DNA of 64,000 nt from Pegoplata infirma (GCA_963921195.1 OY992539.1:35555754-35619753); one strand, 5' to 3'; positions 22,590 through 35,586 are shown, counted from the stretch's first letter. A program made the numbers and translations. The notes: generated by a model not told the origin, from the letters alone.

Positions 22590-24070
22590 CACACCCACCC
22601 CTCTTCAAGGAAGTTTAGGTTGTGTTAAAATGGTAACAAAGTCGGCTAATAGCATTTCACTGCTCTGCATTTTGAACTTTAAAAATCGTCAACACAAAAA
22701 TCCTAGCCGATCCTGTTTTCGAGTCATTGTTAAATAATTTCACTGTTCGAGAACAAAAACCACCCAGTGAAATGTCTAACTGGTACTTGTAGATTTTAGT
22801 CTCCTGATTCCAAATCTGCCATCCAAATTTTTCTAGCACGTACCGTTTTCGAGGTATTCGCGGTTAAAAATTCAAAAAATCAATATTTTAGCACTTTTGG
22901 GGGTTCACTGTTACGTATTCTTAAGTGGCTTCCACAAAATAGGACTAAATTTTAAATAAAAAGGACCTCCTGATTCCAAAACTGCAATCCAAATTGCTCT
23001 AAGATGTTCCGTTTTCGAGATATTCGCGTTTGAAAAGTGTATGGCAGAGGAGTTTTTCAAAAGCCAATATTTCAAAAACGGTGCGCGTTAGAAAAATTTG
23101 GATGACAGATTTGGAATCAAAAGGTTATATTTATATTAAATCTAGTCATATTTTGTGTGAGCAACTTAAGAATACGTTACAGGGAAGACACAAAAACTGC
23201 TAAATTATCATATTTTTCAATATTAAAAAGCGAATATCTTAAAACCTTACGTGATAGAAAAATTTGGAAGGCAGACTTGGAATCAGGGGGTGAAAATATA
23301 TTTAATTCATGTATTCTGATTCATGGGAGTTCGAATTTCAATGAATTTGTACAACAGTGTAATTACACTGTTCGACAACAAAATCATCCTAGTGAAATAT
23401 CCAGATTATTTTTATAGATTTTTGCACTCCTGAATACAAATCTGCCATCCAATTTTTTCTAGCACGTACCGTTTTTTGAGATATTCGCTGTTAAAAAGTA
23501 AAAAAAAAAATAAAAAATAATTTCGCACTTTTGGTGGTCGAATGTTGCAGATTCTTCCAAAAATATGACACGATTTCATTAAAATGGACCTCCTGATTCC
23601 TAAACTGCATTCCAATACTTTCTAGCATGTTCCGTTTTCGAGATAATCGCGTTTGAAAAATTTTCCACGCGAAAATCTGGAACGCGAATATCTCGAAAAC
23701 GAAACATGCTAGAAAACTTTGGATTGCAGATTTGAAATCAGGAAGTCCAATTAATATGAAATCTAGTCCTACTTATTGCAAACAACATAACAGTGGAGCC
23801 CCAAAAGTGCGAAATTATTGGCTTTGTGACTTTTAAACAGCGAATAGCTCAAAAACGGTACGTGCTAGAAAAAATTTAATGGCAGATTTGGATTTAAGAG
23901 AGCAAAATCTGTAATAATTTGTTGGACTTTTGTTGTTTAATCGAAAACATGATCAGCTAGGATTTTCGTGCTAACGATTTTTAAAGTTCAAAATGAAGAG
24001 TATTGAAATGTCATTAGCCGACTTTTGTCACCATTTTAACGCAATCTAAACTAGCTTGAAAAGGGGTGTG
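22590..24070. mobile_element. 1.48-kb foldback element, CACACCC family, 4-bp duplication TTCT
   Basis: Left end CACACCCACCCCTCTTCAAG, right end GCTTGAAAAGGGGTGTG, flanked by TTCT (22586-22589 and 24071-24074). The interior repeats, in both directions, blocks such as CTAGCACGTACCGTTTTCG, AGATATTCGCG and TGCCATCCAAATTTTTC. The length suggests internal duplication relative to the 870-bp copy at 28141. No transposase. Confidence 0.88.
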
Positions 24071-24094
24071 TTCTATCATGCTTATGTTTAAATT

Positions 24095-25192
<1,098 letters not shown>

Positions 25193-25391
25193 GTTTAATA
25201 CTCCAATATGATAAATTTCGTTATCCGTTCCAAATCAATTACTTTCTTTAATTGGTTTAACAAATTTCGTAATTGAAATCCTGTTTCTATGTGATCTTTT
25301 AAGCTTTCACTTATAACACCATTTAATATAATTATCTCTCTCTCTTTTTTCTCAATGATTGTCTTTTCTTATCTTATCTATCCTATTATAA

Positions 25392-28300
25392 TTATTGTGC
25401 TACCACATTCCTTAAAGAATGTGCCAACATAGCAAATGAAGTTAAAAGGAATAAACTACCAGGTACAGAGCACAACATACGATATCTTTCCTCAGTCATA
25501 AGTTTCGATTTACCACGATCAGCCCAATCAAAACTACGTTCAACAGCCTTTTTCCATTTACCATAACGTAAAGCACGTTCTTCATCGGTACTCGTTGGCA
25601 AGAAAGTATCATAATAAATATTATCATAATGTCTTTTATCCGGATCAAATTTACACAATTCTATACCCTCAGCCTGGGCGGCACACATGGCAGCACCAAA
25701 GGCGGTAGAATCTAAAAGTTGTGAACGAAATACAGGAACACCAGCCGTATCGGCCTGCAGTTGCATTAGGAGATTATTTGAGGATAAGGAACCATCGGCG
25801 TGAAGTTTATTAAATTTAAAACCACCTTCTTTATACATACATTCCAAAATATCTCTAGATTGAAAACAAATGGCTTCCAGAGCTGCTCTCACCACATGAT
25901 GTTTGGTAGAGAATTGTGTTAAACCAATTATCATACCACGGGCATCTTTTCTCCAATATGGAGCATATAGACCCGTAAAAGCTGGTACAAAATAAACATC
26001 TCCTGTTGTTTGTACAGATTCAGCATATTGTTCAGCATCCGATGCTTTAGGCATTATGCGTACCTTATTTTGTAACCATTCCAAGGCATGTCCAGCTACA
26101 GCAACCGCACCTTCTAAGGCATAAACTGGTGGCATATTTGGTCCCAATTTATAGGCTACTGTTGTTAATAGACCACGAGATGATATGACCGGTGTGCTGC
26201 CAGTATTACATAGTAAAAAGCAACCCGATCTATAGGTATTCTTAGTTTGTCCCGGTTTTATACACATTTGACCGAGTAGAGAAGCTTGTTGATTTCCTAG
26301 TATACCACTAATGGGTATACCTTTGAGCACAGAACGATCATCGAGAATTTTACTATAAATTTCCGAACAACTTCTTATTTCGGGTAACATATCTAAGTGA
26401 ATGGAAAATGTTTTCAGCAGCACTGGGTCCCATTCTAAAGTTTCTATATTCATGAGCATGGTACGTGAAGCATTGGTAACGTCCGTGATGTGCAGAGATC
26501 CTTTAAAAGGGGGGGAAAATAGTAGGTTTAAATTTATTGTGAAAATATTTTTGAGATTGTAAAATTGTGAGGATGATTCGGATGATAATGATGAATAGAA
26601 TGAAATATTTAGAAGTAAAGACGCAAACCATTATAGAAGCCACAAACCATTATAGAAGCTACCCCCATGCACACTTTGTAGTGCAAATGCTTAGGTACCA
26701 CTTTTTACCCTAAAAATTTTATATTTCAAAATATGTCTTTCTTTTGGATGTAGACTGTGCATGAAAATTTTTCAGTTCTGGGGAACTTTTCACAGAATGT
26801 TTTTTTTCTGGAGGATCCCACATTTCAAATTTCTATGACCATTATTTTACCATTACTTTGGAAAAGTACCAAAGAACAATTCTTTACCACTTTTTGCATC
26901 GGAATTTCCAAAAGGTACTTTTTTCTGAATGTTTTTCAGGATTCTATGAACATTTTTTCTGGACATAAGAATGAAGTTCGGATTTGTCAACTTTTTCGAA
27001 TTTGTTAACCGACAAATCAGCACGGTCGTGTAGATCCCAGTGAAACAAGTCTGTGACCACAAAAGTTCCGAGAAATAGCAGATAAAGTGTTCCAAAACCT
27101 TCTCATCCATTCAACTCCGACAAAAGTCATTTGACGGCACATTTAACCACTCTGCTTGCTTTCCTATAAGAGAGTGTCTGGTAATTGCAGCAACCATTGT
27201 CGCAATCTTTCTTCTTGGAAGCGAAATCAGCTCAATTGTGCGCTTCTGATTAAGAGAAGGTCAAATCTATCGTTAAGTCTCACATGTCCATTCATGATTA
27301 GTCTCCGTCGCCAAACAAACCCGTTGCTTGCCAGCTCTAGAGACATACCAACACATTCCAATTCTGTTAGAATCTGTAATGTAGTTCCCAGTCTTGCAAG
27401 CTCATTGGCTATGCAATTCCCTGGAATGTCTATGTGCCCTGCAACCCATATGAGTCGTCTGTCAAACTGCTTGGCCATCTCATTTAAAGACGTGCAGCAG
27501 TTTAGGGCAGATTTTGTTTTCAGAAACATTGACTCCAGGTACTTGACTGCGGCTTGACTGTCAGAATAGATGTTGACTTCATTTGTGGACATTGTAACTC
27601 AACCAGTCAGCCACTTCCTTTATTGCCAGCATATCTATCTGGTTAACACTGCAATGATTCGGCAATCTTCGAACCAGACTCGACACAAGGTTTTCCGAAT
27701 AGACTCTAAAGCCTACTAGTTCATGTAGCTTCGATCCATTTGTGTTAAAATTTATGGAGGCTCCACTACCCGGAATGCCCCTCATCTTAGATTCCCTGGA
27801 TTTTCCCATGGTATCAGGTGAAGGAGGATTACTAATGCAGCCGTAGGTGTAGTACGAAGAGCACCAGTGATGCGCATTAACGCCATTATCTGTACCGTCG
27901 TGATAAAGACACAGTTGCCTTTTTGTCTCTAAAGCACACCACCAGACAATGATTCCATACAGAAGAGTTGAACGCACCACTGCTGTAAAAATCCAATGTA
28001 CGCCCATCCTTTTCAAATGGCCCTTTAACAGGAATATAAAGCGATCGTTACTTACCCGTTCCTCAATATTACGCATGAAATTCAACTTCCTCTCTAGAAA
28101 TACTTGAAGATTCTTGACTTTATATGAGAAGGTGATTTCACACACCCTTCTTCAAGCAAGTTTAGGTTGTGTTAAAATGGTGACAAAATCGGCTAATAAA
28201 ATTTCAGTCCCCTTTATTTTGAACTTTCAAAATCTTAACGATTTCCTAGCTGATCCTGTTTTCGACTTATTGCAAAATAACTACACTGTTCAACAACAAA

Positions 28301-31300
28301 ACCGTCCCAACTGATTCTTATAGATTTTGCTCTCCTGAATCCAAATTTGACATCCAATTTTTTCTAGCAAGTTCCGTTTTTGACATATTCGCTGTTAAAA
28401 AGTCCAAAAAACAATAATTTCGCACATTTGGGGGTCCACTGTTATGCTGCTTTCAACAAATAGGACTTGATTTCACATTAATTGGACCTAATGATTCTAA
28501 AACTGCAATCCAAATTTTTCTAGCATATTCTGTTTTCAAGATATTCGCGTTCGAAATTTTCTCGTGGAAAAATTTTCAAACGCGAATATATCAAAAACGA
28601 AACATTCTACAAAAATTTGGATTGCAGTTTTGGAATCAGGAGGTCCATTTTTATATGAAATCAAGTAATATTTTGGAAGAACCTGTAACAGTGGACCACT
28701 AAAAGAGCGAAATTATTGTTTTTTTTTTTTACTTTTTAACAGCGAATATCTCAAAAACGGTACATGCTTGAAAAAATTTGAATGGCAGATTTGGATTCAG
28801 GAGAGAAAAATCTTTAAGAATCAATTGGGTATTTTACTCGGAGGTTTTTGTTGTCGAACAGTGTTATTATTTAGCAATAAATCGAAAACAGGAGCAGCTA
28901 GGATTTTCGTGTTAACGATTTTTAAAGTTCAAAATAACGAGGAGTGAAATGCCATTAGCTGATTTTGTCACCATTTTTATACAACCTAAACTTGCTTGAA
29001 GAGGGAAGTGTTCAGTGACGTCCAGAGGAATAGAATCAAAAGCAGAAATCTTATTTTTCCTTGTAAACAAGACAGGCTTTGTTTTACTTGGATTAACTCT
29101 CAGACCACAGTCTCTTGCCCATTTAGACAGATCTTTCAGAGAACCCTGAAGAATGTCCCTTAATGTTGGCAAGTGCCTTACCGCTATCACGACATCGTCA
29201 GCATATGCGATAACATGGCAACCACGTGCTTCTAGAGAGACCACCATTGCATTCAGTGCGAGGTTCCAAACAAGTGGAAAGCTACAGCGCATAAAGTAAT
29301 TCCTTTTTTTTCTCCATGTGATAATTAAATTTTAGGCAGAACTAAAAAAATTACTCCCAAAGTTTCATGGAAGTATCATGAATGATTAAAAATATTGAAA
29401 TTTTCGTTTAGGTCGAAATCTACCCAAGATTTGGATTTTGGTTAAATCTTAGTGAATATTTTAAAAAACTTGACTGGGACACGACCTTGTACAGTTAGTC
29501 ACAATTCTTCTAGGGATCAGAGATCCGGTCCCCAAACTATCCATCACATCAGGTTTTTGAGAAAATTGAGGTCAAAGTTAAAAAAAACTCGCCAATTTGG
29601 GAATTTTTGACAACTCCTAGCGGATGAACCCGATGTGATAGCGACTTAAAAATAAGTCGAGGTTAAAGCTTAAACATTGCTCTTTAAGATGCGCAACTCA
29701 TTTAATCAGTCGCCTTAACCTTTATACTCTTTGCTTTAGGGCACCAATTGTCTTTTAATAATTTTTTTCGCTACTAATAATATAAAAAAAAAACTTGATG
29801 CGAATAAAACGCCACTATATACAAATCCGGTCTCCAAACTTTTCCATTACACCAGGTATTTGAGAAATTTGAAATACCAAAAAAATCGGGTTTTTGGACA
29901 TATTTGACAACTATTAGCGGATGAACCCGATGATGTGCTGACGACTTAAAAATAAGTCATGGGTAAAGTTTAAACATTGTTCTTTGAGATGCATAACTTA
30001 TTTTATCAGTCGCTTTAACCGCAACAATTGTCCTTTAATAAGGTCTTATCCCACAAAAACTTGTTTTTTTCGATTCTGGGAAACAAGATCTCATGGAAAG
30101 AAAACTGGTGCCAAAAGGGTTAAGACGACTGACAAAATGAGATCTGCTTCAAAGAGCAATGTTTATGCTTTACCCTAGATTTATTTTCAAGTCGCTATCA
30201 AATTCCGGTTCATTCTCTATGAGTTGCCAAAAATGCCCAAAAAAAGTTTGGAGACCGGATTTTTGACCAGCAGAACTAAATTTTATTACAATAGTACTAA
30301 ACAACGCATTTTCGATGTTTAGTAGTGTTATTGATTTTATCAAAATAATGGTTTGTGTCTTACATTTTCTATTCTATTTGTAATTCGAATATTACGAATA
30401 TTCCATTTGTAATTCGAAAATTCCAATTGCAGTTCGAAGATTGCAATTGTAATTCGAAAAATATCAACTGGATTTCAATTGATTTTTTTTTTTTGAATTA
30501 CAAATGAAATATTCAAATTACAAGTAGAATCTTCGAATTACAAGCGCAATTCAAGTAGAATCTTTGAATTACAAATGGAATCTTCGAATTACGAATGTAA
30601 TCTTGGAATTACAAGTGTACCCTACGAATTAAATTTTTTTTTTAGTAATTACATCTGTAAATGTTGCAGTTATGAAAATTCTTTAAACTTTTTCTTATTC
30701 TATTCACTCACCCTGAGTTAAGTTCCATACAATCCAACTGTCAATCGTGCCAGCCTTACAACGTTTATCTCGACAAGCTTTCCGAACAGCTGGAACATTA
30801 TCCTTTAACCATCTAATCTTTAAAGCTGAAAAATATGGTGACACCGGCAGACCAACAATATTTTTAAAATGATTTTTATTTTGTTCCGGAATCTTAGCCA
30901 ATATTTGATCAACTGTAGTTGTTGTGCGTATATCATTCCAAATGATGGCATTATACAAGGGTTTACCAGTTTCACTATCCCACACTACAGTAGTTTCTCG
31001 TTGATTTGTAATACCTATCGTATAGATATCGTCTTTGCGAAAACCCAAAGCTGGTAACATACTAACAGCCACTTCGCAACAACGATAGATATTGTTAATG
31101 ATGGCAATGGGATCTTGTTCAAACCAACCATCTTTAACGGTAATCATTTGTTTTTCAATACGATGAGCAGCAATTTCTTTAAATTCTGGTGTTGTATAAA
31201 TGGAGAAGCTGACTGCATTTGTGCCTTCATCAATGACACCCACCAAACGATTCATACTTAAGGATGATTTACGAAAATCTCCACCCCTACTACGAAAGGG

Positions 31301-31431
31301 TAATTCAGCGCTGGAGCTAGGTTGTGGTGTTGATGGAACATTTTTGCCTTCCGTCATATCGTCGTCTTCGTCAATTAATTCGTTGCCGTCTAGTATTTCA
31401 ATGTTTTGTGTTAGAGAATCAGTAGAAGTTT
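25392..31431 (-). CDS. glycerol kinase (FGGY family), two exons, catalytic Asp replaced
   Basis: Minus-strand exons 31431-30712 and 26500-25392 join over a phase-1 intron (GTGAGT...TTTAAAG), completing WNLTQG|GSLHITDVTNASRT. From Met at 31357 the protein has 584 residues; the open frame continues upstream to an acceptor-like TTTTAG at 31436-31432, so the true start may lie in an unseen exon. Glycerol kinases make glycerol 3-phosphate from glycerol and ATP. Seen: phosphate-loop DEGTN at 43-47, NQRET 118-122, FGGY signature 1 around SPYFSALKIRWLKD 173-186, signature 2 at 451-472, and a hydrophobic tail SLFLLTSFAMLA 564-575 like the membrane tail of animal enzymes. Odd: GNQQ has Asn285 where the family has the catalytic Asp; DEGTNAVS lacks the DQGT...R Gln and Arg; YRSGC replaces YGTGC. 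The frame is intact, so it is a kept gene, perhaps a divergent paralogue. Which fly paralogue it is cannot be told. Confidence 0.92.
26690..27000. repeat. single unit related to the 37.3-38.3 kb array
   Basis: TGGAGGATCCCACATTTCAA, GAAAAGTACCAAAGAACAA and TTTCCAAAAGGTACTTTTTT match blocks in the tandem array at 37255-38275. In both places it lies next to the 3' side of a minus-strand LINE piece. Confidence 0.6.
27000..29295 (-). pseudogene. LINE ORF2 remnant (reverse transcriptase end and RNase H)
   Basis: Minus strand, 5' truncated near 29295. The first part (29292-29012) has the reverse transcriptase catalytic box AYADDVVIAV and the following LRVNPSKTKPVLFTR. The frame resumes after the foldback insertion (28140 down) with KVKNLQVFLERKLNF. 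RNase H follows: NTNGSKLHELVGFRVYSE, VNIYSDSQAAVKYLESM and WVAGHIDIPGNCIANELAR, and a C-terminal tail with FHWDLHDRADLS. Asn replaces Asp in the first and last RNase H active-site motifs, and frameshifts occur near 27580. RNase H places it in the I/LOA-like LINEs; a better-preserved relative of the RNase H lies at 56.5-57.0 kb. Confidence 0.8.
28141..29010. mobile_element. 870-bp foldback element, CACACCC family, 4-bp duplication TTCA
   Basis: Ends CACACCCTTCTTCAAGC and GCTTGAAGAGGGAAGTG, flanked by TTCA (28137-28140 and 29011-29014). Arms of about 420 bp carry GGTGACAAAATCGGCTAAT, AACTTTCAAAATC and TTGTCGAACAGTG, inverted. It interrupts the LINE ORF between DVTE and ITFSYKVK, so it landed after that LINE. 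Confidence 0.93.
29480..30275. mobile_element. foldback element with two direct and one inverted copy
   Basis: GATCCGGTCCCCAAACTATC (29520) and AATCCGGTCTCCAAACTTTT (29825) start two direct copies, each with GCGGATGAACCCGATG and ACTTAAAAATAAGTC. An inverted copy ends at 30268 with AGTTTGGAGACCGGATTTTT. Non-coding; the 64-residue frame at 29984 is not supported. Confidence 0.7.
30378..30630. repeat. inverted minisatellite, 20-bp unit
   Basis: About five forward units like TGTAATTCGAAAATTCCAAT run to about 30475. Then, after a short T run, about seven units run in the opposite direction (ATCTTCGAATTACAAATGGA). Confidence 0.85.
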
Positions 31432-31504
31432 CTAAAATTTTAATTAAAAATTTTAAAATTTTGTTTAATATTTTGATAAGATTTTTTTTTTTATATATAA
31501 TTTA

Positions 31505-32166
31505 ACATTAACCTTAAGTTTAGCTTAAAACAACAGTTAGCAACAACAACTGAAATAACATAAAAAAAGTATGAATTTTATAAATCGGCTGTGCCGAATT
31601 AAAAATACTCTCAAAAATTTTTAAAAAAATCCCGCAAATTCTGAGATTCAAAATATCCCGAAAACCCCAGGTCACATCGGGATCCCGAAAATTTGTCTTC
31701 AATCCCGAATTTTGGGATTTAGAAAAACCAATCCGGATTAGAAGCCCTAATATATTTTAAGTTTAAATCAAATCGGTGTATAACGCTTAAGATAGTTCCC
31801 TTGTTGGTGTAGGGTACACATAAACAGCACTTAATCTCAATTTGTTTTAAAATTTGGCTTTTTTGCTTTGTTGAATGACCTTAACAAAAAACAATACACT
31901 CACACTTAGCACACATTTCGTAAATTATAGAAAAACGAGCCCCCTATTTATTGAATCTAGGTAAAACCAGTTGCGGCAGTGTTTACTCAAAATATGTCGT
32001 ATTTAAAACTAAAGTAAACATCCATTTATAAACATTTTTAGGTGCTTTAGGGCATGCAAATGTTAGCAACGAAACAATCTACACATGAATCAATATTTAT
32101 TTTTTATATTTTAATAAAATGATAAAAACATAAATAATTAAAAAATATATTAGAAAAATAATAGTA
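31505..32166. other. AT-rich spacer upstream of the kinase exons
   Basis: AAATCGGCTGTGCCGAATTA near 31582 is the start box of repeat A with no rest of the element. A palindrome-rich stretch around ATCGGGATCCCGAAAAT and AATCCCGAATTTTGGGATT follows. No upstream kinase exon or promoter could be identified. Confidence 0.4.
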
Positions 32167-33004
32167 CACTTAAGTTAAATTATCTGTCTAATCAGCATAA
32201 TAATCTGCTGAAAATACATCCATTTTAAATCATATGAGAAATCTGCTGATTTTTGCAGACGCGGTTTGCTAAATATCTGTTTTGATGATCTAGGTGGAAT
32301 CAACAGAGAAATCTGTCGAAACAGCAGATAAATCTGCTGATCACAGCAGAAAAATCAGCGAATTTAAGCAGAAAAATCTGCTGATTGATTTCAGCTAAGC
32401 AATCTGTTGATTTCAGCTGAGCAATCTGCTGATTTCAGCAAAAAAATCTGCTGAAATTACATAGAGTTTGAGCCATATAATAAATCTGCTGATTTTAGCA
32501 GACTCCGTTTGCAATGAAAAAATTAAGTTTTTTTTTCAAAGTGTTAATTTTTTTAAAGTTATTATTTTTTCCTATAATAAAATTTAAAAATTTTTAAAGT
32601 TCAAACTTTGAAAAAAAAAATTATATTTTTTTTTTAAAAACAGGATAACTAAATATTTTTGTAAAGTAATCTGCTGTTTTTTTTTTTAATTTTGATAATT
32701 TTTAGTTTTAGGATTTAAAATTTCACAACAATCTAAAAAAAAAAATTACATCTTGAAAAATTTTTGAAAAAAAATGTTGAAAAACATGCTTACAGACAAT
32801 TTCTGTAAAATAAGAAAATAATCTGCAAAAAATCTAAACAAAAAAATTTTAAAATTCAGCAAACAGAATCAGTAAAATTTCAGAAAATTTTCGGATGTTT
32901 TTTTAAACAGAATGACAGAAAATTTACTTTAAAAAATCCATTTCAGCAAAAAAATCTGCTAAAGTCATTTTACAAATTTTTTGAGAGAGTTTTTCTTTTG
33001 AATG
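32167..33004. mobile_element. CACTCA MITE of the CAGCAGAT group, diverged
   Basis: Inverted relative to 10468-11110. The left part has TATCTGTCTAATCAGCA; from 32310 to 32460 there are repeated AATCTGCTGATTTCAGC units; the right end GAGAGTTTTTCTTTTGAATG departs by one base from the family end. The target TA is worn. Confidence 0.7.
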
Positions 33005-33889
33005 ATATCTTCTTCTCAATATACAAAAACGTTTGTGCAGGGTACGTGTTGAACGATAATTCTGTTCGTTACTAACAGGTGGGTGCATAAAGTTCCAACT
33101 TGTAAAATCCAGTAACTAGTGTACATTATTTCGCATAAATTAAGTCGAGTTTAAACTGTTGTAACTTTTGAACAAAAACCGATATTTATTCACTCTTTTT
33201 TAATAGTTATTTAATATAGGATATTTAAATGCTTTAGGTCATATCATTTCTTTTTTTTTAATTTTTTTCTATTTTTTATTAAATTTTTAACAAGATACAA
33301 ATTTTTGAAAAAAAAAATATATATTTATTTTTTTTTGATGGAATAGAACTTTTGTTCTTGGTCCGTATTGGTCGCCGGACTTTTTCTTTCAGATATATTG
33401 ACCAATATCCATAGCACTTGTTTCAACGGCTAACTTTTGCGACCGTCTGCGGCGCCGACTAGAGTGGGGCGATATGTGATCCTTGTTTTTACATATTTTT
33501 TAAACATATTTTAAAAAAGTGGGCGTGGCAGTTGTCTGACCGCCCTCTTTTTTGTGATATCATATCTACAGTCATTGAGAGTATAGATACCAAATTTAAA
33601 GAAATTATAACCAAAACTACAAATTTTTAAAAAAAGTGGGCGTGGCCCTTAACCGGCATCCCATATTTTCCATAATGTTATTTTCGAAATCAAAACGAAC
33701 ATTTATACCGAACTTCAAGTCAATATAATTAAAATGGGATTTTGTCGTCCTAAATTGGCCAAATGTGGCACTGTGCGCTGACACCAAACTTGAAAAATAT
33801 ATTAGTTTAGTCTGAAGCCAGGTTTCTCTTAAGTTTAATCCCGATAGGGTGCGCTGTTGTCGCAATATTTTTAGTATTTAGTATTTATA
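33005..33889. repeat. GTGGGCGTGG-type dispersed repeat
   Basis: Two spaced copies of AAAAAGTGGGCGTGGC (about 33513 and 33632), with CCAATATCCATAGCAC and AACCGGCATCCCATATTTTC. The style recalls fly dispersed repeats. No protein; the 82-residue frame is a shadow. Confidence 0.45.
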
Positions 33890-34348
33890 GTATTTTCTAA
33901 CGTGCAAAAAATAAAATTTTTGATTAGAAATATTTTATTTTGTGTAAAAAACCTTTTCTGGTAATTTAAAAAAAAAAAATAATTTACAAAATTTTTTTTG
34001 AGTGTAAATTTTTTTTCGAGTGTATTTTTTTTAGTGTTAAATATTTTTGAGTGACAAAAATACGTTGTAAAATATTTTTGTGACTTACCAAATTTTTTAA
34101 CGGGTTTTTAACACGTGAATATAAGGTGAAACTAATCTGAAATTCACGGTTTTGCTAATAACTTTTGAACTACTAGACCGATTTGACTAAAATTCAGTAC
34201 GAACCAGGCTAGAGGAACGACAAATATATATGCCAAGCTTCAGTATCCTCATAATTTCCTTTCGAAAGTTATCGTGTTTTTTATCTCGTAAAATCACGAA
34301 AAACCCTTGCCGAAATTCAGTCTTTTGCTCATAACTTTTGAACCACTG

Positions 34349-35343
34349 CACAGTGTCCGAAACTCCCAATCTAGCGGCGCTTAATTCGGAAATGTAAAAT
34401 AATAAAGCCCAATGCATATTTGTGATTATAAAACTTATAAAGAATTTAATTTTTAACCATATTTATTTAGTTCAGTTTTTTTATGAATTTTGGGAAATTT
34501 ATGTGAATATCGGGAGGGTGGTCTGTATGAGGACTAGAAGTAAAAATGGTCCGATTCCGTTAAAATTTAGAGTGATTATTTATGGCTACAAAAAACATTT
34601 AACAGTCGAATTTCAAGAGGATATATGTTAAAATACAATTGTTACGGCTTTTTAAGTAAAACTGGAAGGGAAATTAACACGTGGGCTATGTGATAACATG
34701 GACCGATTTTTGTCAAAATTAAACAGGTTTTGTTATTTCGATAAAAAATCTTAAATTTCAAAGTTTAGCCAAATCGATTGAAAATTGTGGTCTGTATCGC
34801 GTTTATACTGTTTATTTGGACAGGCAGATGGACCCTAAAAACCCGAACAACTTGCGCGAACTAGCACGCCATACTGAAACGTCACAACAAAAATAACCCA
34901 AAATAATAAACAAAACGGGAATTGGATCGAATACGATCGAATTTCAAAAGTTGCAGTCCATGAAACTATAGTTTATATTACAAATGTCAACTTCTATAAT
35001 GCACTAATAATAAACTAGATACACACCGGCCACAAACATTTATTTTTTAGCTAAAACATACCTTTTACTTTCAATTAAAACTTTTTGGCTCAAAATGTAT
35101 AAGCAATTGACTTAAAAGTGTCAAGAAAAACTCACTGAGTAATTAGGCCCCAAATTCCTTTAATACACTTGCTGCAGAAAATGTATATTTGACAGCTTAC
35201 AGCTGTGCGAATATTGAAAATAAAACAAAAGTAAAAATTTTGCCTGTAAAGTATAGGTAAACGATGCAGTGCAAAACATTTACCGATCTTAATTTTTTAA
35301 TTTTGACTTAAGCGCCGCTAGATCAGTGATTTCGGCCACAGTG
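34349..35343. mobile_element. 995-bp inverted-repeat element with CACAGTG ends, carrying repeat B DNA
   Basis: Left end CACAGTGTCCGAAACTCC then ATCTAGCGGCGCTTAA; right end TTAAGCGCCGCTAGATC then TTCGGCCACAGTG. Flanked by CACTG (34344-34348 and 35344-35348). The complete repeat A copy reads CCAGTGGTTCAAAAG without an insert, confirming the empty site. The interior 34460-34810 resembles repeat B (GTGAATATCGGGAGGGTGG). No transposase. Confidence 0.85.
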
Positions 35344-35586
35344 CACTGGACCGATTTCGCTGGATTGCAATACCAACCTGACCAGGTAAATGCCCAACAT
35401 ATATGCCAAACTTCAGGAGCCTCCGTAAAGTCTTTCAAAAGTTAGCGTGTTTTCAACGGACAGGCGGACGGACGGACATCGCTAGGTCATCTTAAAATCG
35501 ATCGAGGATCATGAATATATATACTTTATGGGGTCCTAGACCTATATTTCGAGGTGTTACATACGCAATGACAAACTTATATGTAC

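Larger units (their letters stand above)
26501..30711 (-). other. 4.2-kb glycerol kinase intron filled with repeats
   Basis: The donor GTGAGT at 30711-30706 and acceptor AG at 26502-26501 fit the spliced protein. The contents, in plus coordinates, are a tandem-array relative (26690-27000), a LINE remnant (27000-29295) split by a foldback element, a second foldback (about 29500-30275) and an inverted minisatellite (30378-30630). Confidence 0.85.

Noticed and set aside
27156..27557. 133-residue plus-strand frame
   Set aside because: It is the antisense of a minus-strand RNase H remnant of a LINE.
31200..31505. 101-residue plus-strand frame antisense to the kinase exon
   Set aside because: It is the shadow of a well-supported minus-strand coding exon.
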